Assembly (NCBI GenBank): GCA_964583095.1
Contig: CAZOVB010000089.1
Coordinates: 1 to 13,320 of the forward strand
Direction of reading: 5' to 3'
Length of the DNA stretch: 13,320 bases
Source: CAZOVB01 sp964583095
GTDB taxonomy: Bacteria > Planctomycetota > Phycisphaerae > SM23-33
This document shows, in pieces, positions 7,922 through 13,320 of the stretch. The notes beneath the pieces were generated by a model that was not told where the DNA came from, did no database searches, and worked only from the letters and a program-made list of their open reading frames with translations. Within the stretch, counting starts at the first letter, position 1; each line of letters starts with the position of its first letter. The position numbers were made by a program, and so were the translations under genes.

Positions 7922-9352
7922 ATGGATCCAATCCCGTTTTTTGTTGTTGACCGGCCGATGTCACTTAAGATTTTACAGTTTTGTGAAGTTGATAAGCAAG
8001 CTGGAACATATGGGTTGATGGCACATGCGTTGACAACAAAAAATTTTCAAAAACAATTCCGAGAGTTTCCTGGTGATAATATTGTGAAGGCAGCTGATTC
8101 AGGTGTGTTTTCGAAGAATGGTTGTCATCTTTCTTATCAGGAATTATATGATACGTATGAACGAATGAATGTATCATATGGCATTATGATTGATTATCTT
8201 AAAGATTGGAAAAAAACAGTTGAGAGTGCTAAAGAAGCACAGAAAATATATGCGGAGAAGACTTTCTCATTTGATTTAGTTGGAGTAGCACAAGGGAAGA
8301 CTGAAGATGAATACGTTAAGTGTTACGATGAGTTAAAATCTATTGGTTTTGATCATATAGCGATAGGCGGATTGTTGAAGAAAAAGGTAAATACTGCTCG
8401 TTATGTTCACGTTCGAAATAAACAATTTTTAGAAAACGTAGTTAAAATGATTCGAGAAGAGTATCCATCGGATTGGTTATTTTTACTAGGTTGTTATTCA
8501 CCGAATAGACATCAATTATTCAAAAAATATGATGTGTTTGGTGGAGATTATAAAGGATGGATCTTTAATTACAAAACTCCTGAAGAAATGAATAATAACG
8601 TGCATTCTCAATTAGCTGAAGAAGAAAAACATTTTTCAGATCAAACTCTTAAAAAATTAAATAAAAAACGTGAGGGATTAATTGAAAATTTGCAAAAAAA
8701 TAGGCAAGATACTGAAAAAAGAAAAAAAATTCAAGAAAAAATTAGTAGTTTAGATAAAAGGATATTAAAAAAACGCCTTCAAACCATGAGATGGCACGAT
8801 AAATCTTATCGAGATAATGTTAGGTTGCTAAACAACATAAAACACATGAGTAGGGAGGAAAAACGATTATATCGTTTTAAACAAATTCGATCGTATCTTG
8901 AAAAACATATTTATTCATTGTTTAGAAATCGACTGTTGTTAATTAGTTGTTCGAAGAAAAAAAATGAACTTGAAATGCCATCATTTGCTTTAGATGTGTA
9001 CGATGGTCCATATTATAAAACGTTAAAAAAGTTGAGAAGAGAGAACAAGTTTCCAAAAGATATGCACACATTGGTATTATCCGCAAAATATGGACTTTTA
9101 GATTTGTATGATATGATTCAAACATATGATCAAGTTATGACACCTAAAAGAGCGGAAGAATTAACTGAAGATATTAATAAAGATCTTCATGATTTTCTTA
9201 AAAATCATGCCATGAATGAAATTTATATTAGTATGGGAAAAAATTATGAAAAAACTATAGATATTTTTCTTAATGATGGAAATGTTCGAAAAGCAGAGGG
9301 GGCAATTGGGAAGAAATTACAAAAGACAAAGTTTTGGATGAATCAAAATTGA
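7922..9352 (+). CDS. DpdA-like (TGT-fold) DNA base transglycosylase fused to DUF6884/YaaA-like domain
   Basis: Probable enzyme that swaps guanine for a 7-deazaguanine base such as preQ0, most likely in DNA. Residues 1-215 follow the transglycosylase barrel: DSGVF (D59, the TGT DSGGF motif), IDY (D91), VAQGK (Q124, G125; TGT VQGG), IAIGGL (G149, G150; TGT AIGGLA) and DVFGGDYKGW. In that last motif D209 is my candidate nucleophile, by analogy with the FDS..Y block of archaeosine TGT. The Cys-rich zinc site of tRNA TGTs is absent. That favours the DpdA group over a tRNA enzyme. Residues about 235-335 form a Lys-rich probable coiled-coil linker. Residues 336-476 match DUF6884: LLISCSKKK (C343), YDGPYYK, LSAKYGLL (387-394), recalling the YaaA 'LSGLYGVL...YR' signature. 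ATG 7922 lies 21 bases after herA. The fold call is fairly secure; the DNA substrate and product are inferred. Confidence 0.72.
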   Translation: MDPIPFFVVDRPMSLKILQFCEVDKQAGTYGLMAHALTTKNFQKQFREFPGDNIVKAADSGVFSKNGCHLSYQELYDTYERMNVSYGIMIDYLKDWKKTVESAKEAQKIYAEKTFSFDLVGVAQGKTEDEYVKCYDELKSIGFDHIAIGGLLKKKVNTARYVHVRNKQFLENVVKMIREEYPSDWLFLLGCYSPNRHQLFKKYDVFGGDYKGWIFNYKTPEEMNNNVHSQLAEEEKHFSDQTLKKLNKKREGLIENLQKNRQDTEKRKKIQEKISSLDKRILKKRLQTMRWHDKSYRDNVRLLNNIKHMSREEKRLYRFKQIRSYLEKHIYSLFRNRLLLISCSKKKNELEMPSFALDVYDGPYYKTLKKLRRENKFPKDMHTLVLSAKYGLLDLYDMIQTYDQVMTPKRAEELTEDINKDLHDFLKNHAMNEIYISMGKNYEKTIDIFLNDGNVRKAEGAIGKKLQKTKFWMNQN

Positions 9353-9378
9353 AGTCAATATAATTATTCATCTTTAAT

Positions 9379-9403
9379 TTTATAATTAAATTTATAAATT
9401 AAA
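9379..9403 (+). promoter_or_regulatory. Tandem TATA-like elements before radC
   Basis: TTTATAATTAAA (9379-9390) is followed directly by TTTATAAATTAAA (9391-9403), two near-copies of a TATA-like unit. Initiation about 25 bases downstream would fall near 9408-9420, giving radC a leader of 10-23 bases with no clear ribosome site. Confidence 0.35.
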
Positions 9404-9420
9404 TTCTTATTCTTTTTTTT
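9404..9420 (+). terminator. Oligo-T tract ending the nurA-herA-transglycosylase unit
   Basis: The tract ends in eight consecutive T (9413-9420), about 50-70 bases after the transglycosylase stop. Oligo-T runs on the coding strand are the main archaeal termination signal. No hairpin precedes it. It overlaps the region where radC transcription may begin, so its role is uncertain. Confidence 0.35.
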
Positions 9421-9430
9421 GGTAGTTTGG

Positions 9431-10093
9431 ATGAGGTTGAAAGATATTTCTTGGTTTGATCGTCCTTGGACTCGTATTAAGAAGAAAGGTGTTTCTAATT
9501 TGAGTGATGCAGATTTATTAGCTGCAGTTATCGGTCGTGGGAATAAAAAGGAAAATGCTATTGATTTGTCTCATCGGGTTCTTTCTAGTTATAATTTTGA
9601 TAAGCTTCCTGATTTAACGCTTACTGAACTTGAAAAAGAGTTAGGTAATGATATTCATGCATTGCGTATTCAAGCTATGTATGAAATTTTTCGGAGAACA
9701 AATCGATTAAAAAAGAATGGATATAAAACAACGATTAATACTGCTGAGGATGTTTTTCGTTATTTTGTAGATGAATTAGAGGATAAGAAAAAAGAATATT
9801 TGTATGCATTGTTTTTGGATTCAAGAAATCATGTCATTGATGAAGAATTGGTTTCTATGGGTACGTTGAATTCATCACTTGTTCATCCCCGGGAAGTTTT
9901 TAAATATGCGATTAAAAATTCGGCTAATTCAATAGTTCTTGTTCATAATCATCCTGGTGGAGAAGCAAAAGCTTCTAGGGAAGATTTGCTTGTAACAAAA
10001 CAGATTTATGAAGCAGGGCAATTGCTTAATATTGATCTTTTTGCTCATGTTATCATTGCTGGTGATGATTGGACGACGGTTGATATTGTTTGA
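9431..10093 (+). CDS. radC: RadC-family JAMM metalloprotein
   Basis: RadC-type (UPF0758/MPN+) protein of 220 residues, the usual full length. The N-terminal domain has the family opening WFDRPWTRIKKKG and the SDADLLAAVIGRG block. The C-terminal JAB/MPN domain has the complete zinc motif H-x-H-P-x-G-x4-S-x2-D: HNHPGGEAKAS with H172, H174, S182 and D185, preceded by SMGTLNSSLVHPREVF. The helix-hairpin-helix segment (around residues 75-90, GNDIHALRIQAMYEIFRR) lacks the Gly-x-Gly hairpin seen in bacterial RadC, so DNA binding there may be weak. The biochemical role of RadC is unsettled; members are common on mobile and defence islands. The frame is open back to TTG 9419, but ATG 9431 gives the usual family start. 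Its stop abuts the stop of the opposing Res-like gene. Confidence 0.88.
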   Translation: MRLKDISWFDRPWTRIKKKGVSNLSDADLLAAVIGRGNKKENAIDLSHRVLSSYNFDKLPDLTLTELEKELGNDIHALRIQAMYEIFRRTNRLKKNGYKTTINTAEDVFRYFVDELEDKKKEYLYALFLDSRNHVIDEELVSMGTLNSSLVHPREVFKYAIKNSANSIVLVHNHPGGEAKASREDLLVTKQIYEAGQLLNIDLFAHVIIAGDDWTTVDIV

Positions 10094-13000
10094 TTAGCTT
10101 AGCATATCTTGTATATAATTATCATCAAAAAAGTAAACGCCGTGGTGGGATGGATCTTGTTTTACTTTTGAATCACCAATGTCGTCTTGTTTTGTTTCTG
10201 TGACAATGTATGCTTTTAATTCAATGTTTTCTTCTGAAAAATCTTTTTTGATTTTCGATTCAATTTCTTTCACTTTGTTATGGAAATCAATTTTTTCTCG
10301 GTCAACATGAACAAGTCCTTTTGGATCAATAAAAAATATTTTTTGTTTATCATCTTGGATGATCCACATGATGAAATCAGGGTAGTATTTTTCTGTTTCT
10401 AAATAATATCCTAAGCCGGTTTTTTCATGGTTACGTAAGATGATGATTTTTTGATCTTCAGTATCATTCTTTTTGATAAATTTTTTTACATCATTAATAA
10501 ATCTTTTTTCACTATGAACCAATCCTTTTGGATTTAAAGTATATTCACCTTTTGGAGATGAAATCAGTATGGGAATATAGAGGTGTTTATCGAGTTCCAT
10601 AATGAATTTATCGGTATTGATCAGTTGTTTTTTGAATTGATCGATGAGATCATAAATATTGATGAGGTTTTCTTTTTGTTCTTGGATGATTTTTAGGAAT
10701 TTTTTGGTTTGTGTATCTCCTTTGATGTTTCCTTTTTTATCAAGATATATTTTTATTTTGTACCGATCGAGTAAATCTTTTTCTTTGTTAAATGTGGTTA
10801 CTTTGAGTTTTGATTCGTAGAATTTTCTAAAATTTTTGTTGTAGATTGTTTTGATGTGTTTTTTGAGGATTTCTAGATAAATGCGTTGTAATGTTTGTTT
10901 TGTTTGCTGGTATTCTTCATAGTTTGAAAAAGTTTCAATAAGGGAGTGTTCATCTCCATTAATGGTTATTTCTAATTGATTTAGAAGTAAGTCTTTGATG
11001 GTATCTACTGATGGTATGGAGATGTTTCGGTATTCATTGTTTCTTTTGTATCGTCTTATTTCTGCAATGATATAATTCCAGTCAACTATGTTAAAAAATT
11101 GTTGATTGATGATTTTTTGTTGTGGAATGGTTGTTGTTGTGGTTTGTTTTGTTTGCTGTATTGATGAAATTGCTTGAATATGTTTATCCAGATCAATTTT
11201 AATAATTCCAATTGGTTGGGTGATTTTGATGAGTTTGTTTTCTTTGAAGCTTAAAACCGTGTCTTCGTCCTCTTTAATGCATTTAAGTTCATTTCTGATG
11301 AGATTGTATGGGTCTTTGTTAATGTATATTTCTTTTTCGATGTAGAATTCGATGTCTTCCTCGAGTTCTTCTCTGAATGAATCCATGTATTTTGCTTGAA
11401 TGCCGAAGACATTGAGTGTTTCGATAATAGGTAAATATTTTTTGAGAGTTTGATTTTTTATTGGTGGGTTAAGTTTATTACTTCGTTTCATTGAATTATT
11501 GTATCCATGGAGTCTAACGCCTCTTCCAAAAAGTTGTATCGCACTGACACCTTTGCTTTTGGCAAAGTTCATAAGAAGCATGGATGAGATTCGGTAATTG
11601 TCCCATCCTTCTATGAATTTTTTTGCACCAATCAATATGTTGAGTGGGTGTTCTATGTCTTTTTTGTTGAGTGTTTGGAAGAGTGATTCTTTTATACTTT
11701 GTTCTGAGGTGAGAATGTTTTTGTCTTTTGCTGATTTGATTATTTTTTTATCGTTTCCTTTTCCAACATAGATTAGTCCAAAGTATTTTGCTCCGCTATC
11801 AGTGTAACGAAGTCCTATTTCGCCATCGGATCCTTTGATATCTTCGAGGATTAGTTTTGCATCATTATTTGATGTGTAAAGAACGGTTTTGAATATGTCT
11901 TGGAAGAGTTGGTCATAATTGTTGTTGTATTCTTCTTTGAGATATTGGTATTTGTTTTCAAAAAAGGATTCGTTTGTATTTTTGTATTTTAGTGGTGTTT
12001 TATTTTCGAATATTTTTTTGATTTCATTAAGGAAGTATTGTCTTTTTGTTTTGAGTTCATGGAGAAATCGAACAAATTTTAAGATATCGCTTTTTATTGA
12101 TTTAGTTAATGTATCCGTTGATTTTTCCACGACTTTTGATCCTACAAGAATCCAGAGTGGATCTTCAATGTTGAAATCAAGTTCTAATGGTTTTTTATAG
12201 GTTTGGTAGAGTTTTTTTTGTTCAAAAAAACTGAGAAGATTTCCAAGCATAATCAGGTTTTCATAGTAATTGTCATTGTCTTTTTGGTTTGTATTTGATA
12301 TTTCATAGTCTTTACCATATCCATCGTTATGATAATATTTGTAGGAGTAATCATAGAGAATGGTTTTTTTGTAGTCACTGAGATAATCTGATCCTTTCTT
12401 GGTGTCTTGAAAGGTTGCACTGTATTCAAGAGTGAAACCTTCTTTTGCGATATCACTTCGGTATTTCATCCAGGTTTTACCACTTGCTCCTCGGTGTCCT
12501 TCATCAACAAGAATAAGATTGTTTTTTCCAAATGCTTTGTAACTAACAGTTTCTGGACCTGCTTTTTCTCTTATTTTGTTGATATCAATGATTTTAATGT
12601 AAGTGGTTTTTGCTTTGTAGTTCTTTTTTGAGATTTGCATTGATTTTAGATTTGACTTGTTGAATTGTTTTTCATGTTGTTTTGAGAGATCTTCATTTGG
12701 AGTTATGAGAATCACATTGTTTATTTCTAAATTGTATTTATCTGCGTAATGGAGGTATTGAAGATAGTTAACATGCATGATCAGGGTTTTTCCTGATCCA
12801 GTCGCCATCCAATAGCATAGTTTGTCTAGATCCTGTTCAGTGTAGTTTTCTATCTCACTGTGTTTGGTGATTTTTTCTAATGCTTTGTTTAAAAAAACAT
12901 CTATGAAATCCTTTGTATCTTTACTACTTTTTAGTTTGAAATAATAATCTAAGTATATTTCTGTAAATAACAGTGCAAAGTACTGGTATGCTTTAAAGGA

Positions 13001-13291
13001 AATATCCCGTTTGCTCAGTATTGTTTCCATGTGTTGTTTGATGTTAAGATCATATTCTGTGAGTTTCGTTTCATCAACGATATTAAATGGCGGCTCAACA
13101 TTTTTTTCAACATATGGAATTAAGAATTTTATGATATTGCTATTTTCCGTTGTGAATTCATATTCTTCAATGTTATGTTCTTTTAATGTTTTAAGAATAT
13201 CTTGAATTGTATTAAATCCCAATATTTTCGAAATAATTTTTGGTAATGTTAATGATGCACTGAGGCTTTGACTCATTGCTTTTTTTACCAT
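10094..13291 (-). CDS. Type III Res-like restriction helicase-nuclease
   Basis: Large SF2 ATPase with a C-terminal nuclease, built like the Res subunit of type III restriction systems, which move along DNA by ATP hydrolysis and cut. Residues 1-150 are helical, with a possible Q-motif region near KAYQYFA. Helicase motifs: Walker A MATGSGKT (162-169, K168), Walker B VDEGHRG (D263, E264; DEGH instead of DEAH), motif III EYSATF (291-293), motif VI QLFGRGVRL (Q586, R590, R593). A Gln/Thr-rich linker lies near 700-730. The nuclease core is YYPDF (P971, D972) and FIDPKG (D989, K991), the PD-(D/E)xK spacing usual in Res proteins. At 1065 residues it is full length. A GAGG ribosome site lies eight bases before ATG 13291. 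The Mod methyltransferase a type III system needs is not in the window; it could be the gene just beyond the right edge. Confidence 0.82.
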   Translation of the reverse strand: MVKKAMSQSLSASLTLPKIISKILGFNTIQDILKTLKEHNIEEYEFTTENSNIIKFLIPYVEKNVEPPFNIVDETKLTEYDLNIKQHMETILSKRDISFKAYQYFALLFTEIYLDYYFKLKSSKDTKDFIDVFLNKALEKITKHSEIENYTEQDLDKLCYWMATGSGKTLIMHVNYLQYLHYADKYNLEINNVILITPNEDLSKQHEKQFNKSNLKSMQISKKNYKAKTTYIKIIDINKIREKAGPETVSYKAFGKNNLILVDEGHRGASGKTWMKYRSDIAKEGFTLEYSATFQDTKKGSDYLSDYKKTILYDYSYKYYHNDGYGKDYEISNTNQKDNDNYYENLIMLGNLLSFFEQKKLYQTYKKPLELDFNIEDPLWILVGSKVVEKSTDTLTKSIKSDILKFVRFLHELKTKRQYFLNEIKKIFENKTPLKYKNTNESFFENKYQYLKEEYNNNYDQLFQDIFKTVLYTSNNDAKLILEDIKGSDGEIGLRYTDSGAKYFGLIYVGKGNDKKIIKSAKDKNILTSEQSIKESLFQTLNKKDIEHPLNILIGAKKFIEGWDNYRISSMLLMNFAKSKGVSAIQLFGRGVRLHGYNNSMKRSNKLNPPIKNQTLKKYLPIIETLNVFGIQAKYMDSFREELEEDIEFYIEKEIYINKDPYNLIRNELKCIKEDEDTVLSFKENKLIKITQPIGIIKIDLDKHIQAISSIQQTKQTTTTTIPQQKIINQQFFNIVDWNYIIAEIRRYKRNNEYRNISIPSVDTIKDLLLNQLEITINGDEHSLIETFSNYEEYQQTKQTLQRIYLEILKKHIKTIYNKNFRKFYESKLKVTTFNKEKDLLDRYKIKIYLDKKGNIKGDTQTKKFLKIIQEQKENLINIYDLIDQFKKQLINTDKFIMELDKHLYIPILISSPKGEYTLNPKGLVHSEKRFINDVKKFIKKNDTEDQKIIILRNHEKTGLGYYLETEKYYPDFIMWIIQDDKQKIFFIDPKGLVHVDREKIDFHNKVKEIESKIKKDFSEENIELKAYIVTETKQDDIGDSKVKQDPSHHGVYFFDDNYIQDMLS

Positions 13292-13320
13292 AGTCGTTTC
13301 CTCATTTCATCATAAATGTT
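13285..13320 (-). CDS. Possible C-terminal end of the gene preceding the Res-like gene
   Basis: One minus-strand frame is open from the window edge to a TAA at 13287-13285, encoding NIYDEMRKRLW. It would overlap the Res-like start by seven bases (ATGGTAA), a typical operon overlap. A second frame also runs in from the edge and stops at a TGA near 13305-13303, so the assignment is not forced. If real, this gene is the prime candidate for a modification methyltransferase. Confidence 0.3.
   Translation of the reverse strand, partial: NIYDEMRKRLW
13300..13303 (-). promoter_or_regulatory. Ribosome binding site of the Res-like gene
   Basis: GAGG on the minus strand, eight bases before ATG 13291, within the purine-rich string ATGAGGAAA. 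It supports the annotated start and suggests the gene lies inside an operon. Confidence 0.5.

Noticed and set aside
7922..8570. Reading the transglycosylase as an ordinary tRNA-guanine or archaeosine tRNA transglycosylase
   Set aside because: The zinc-binding Cys cluster and the archaeal PUA-type tail are missing, and a DUF6884-like domain follows; a tRNA role is still not formally excluded.
9419..9430. TTG start for radC, adding four residues
   Set aside because: It lies in the oligo-T tract, and RadC proteins normally begin close to the conserved RP block, as with ATG 9431.
11085..11170. Repetitive-looking TTG/TTGT tract on the plus strand, considered as a microsatellite
   Set aside because: It encodes the Gln/Thr-rich linker of the Res-like protein in frame and has no regular repeat unit.
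11919..12631. Plus-strand open frames inside the Res-like gene
   Set aside because: They are hydrophobic, Phe/Ser-rich antisense shadows of a gene with clear helicase motifs.
1..13320. CRISPR arrays, tRNA or rRNA genes, insertion sequences, attachment sites
   Set aside because: No regularly spaced repeats, cloverleaf-like segments, transposase motifs or flanking terminal repeats were seen on reading through the window.

Overview
This is an AT-rich stretch that reads as a DNA-defence and DNA-modification island, most likely from an archaeon. The archaeal call rests on a nurA-herA gene pair, on upstream elements shaped like BRE/TATA boxes rather than -35/-10 boxes, and on oligo-T stretches at transcript ends. 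I cannot name the genus from the sequence. No tRNA, rRNA, CRISPR array or transposase was seen.

Layout. 1-86: the tail of an unidentified protein. 87-327: AT-rich non-coding DNA with a candidate promoter. 328-4036, plus strand: a type IV (McrBC-like) restriction pair. It comprises a McrB-like AAA+ protein with a probable EVE/PUA-like reader domain, and a McrC-like DUF2357 plus PD-(D/E)xK nuclease. 4037-4134: a terminator-like hairpin followed by a new promoter. 4135-9352, plus strand: a tight three-gene unit. It encodes a long NurA nuclease, a HerA hexameric ATPase, and a two-domain protein that joins a tRNA-guanine-transglycosylase-like (DpdA-like) domain to a DUF6884/YaaA-like domain. 9353-9430: an oligo-T tract and AT-rich promoter elements. 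9431-10093, plus strand: RadC with an intact JAMM motif. 10094-13291, minus strand: a large type III Res-like helicase-nuclease that meets radC tail to tail with no spacer. 13285-13320, minus strand: the possible end of the gene preceding it.

How the genes may work together. The notable part is the nurA-herA-transglycosylase unit. DpdA-type enzymes exchange guanine in DNA for the 7-deazaguanine preQ0, which many archaea make anyway for archaeosine in tRNA. In bacterial dpd clusters a YaaA-family (DUF328) protein, DpdC, then processes the inserted base. Here a YaaA-like domain is fused directly to the transglycosylase, and the gene follows a nuclease and a DNA translocase. I infer a compact restriction-modification system in which the fusion protein marks self DNA and HerA-NurA degrades unmarked DNA. 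This is a hypothesis; a plain repair operon with a hitch-hiking modification gene is the main alternative. The McrBC pair, with its candidate modified-base reader, and the Res-like enzyme are probably separate defence modules in the same island.

Three gene starts are moved downstream from the longest possible open frame (mcrB to 328, nurA to 4135, radC to 9431), because the longer versions begin at TTG codons without ribosome binding sites.
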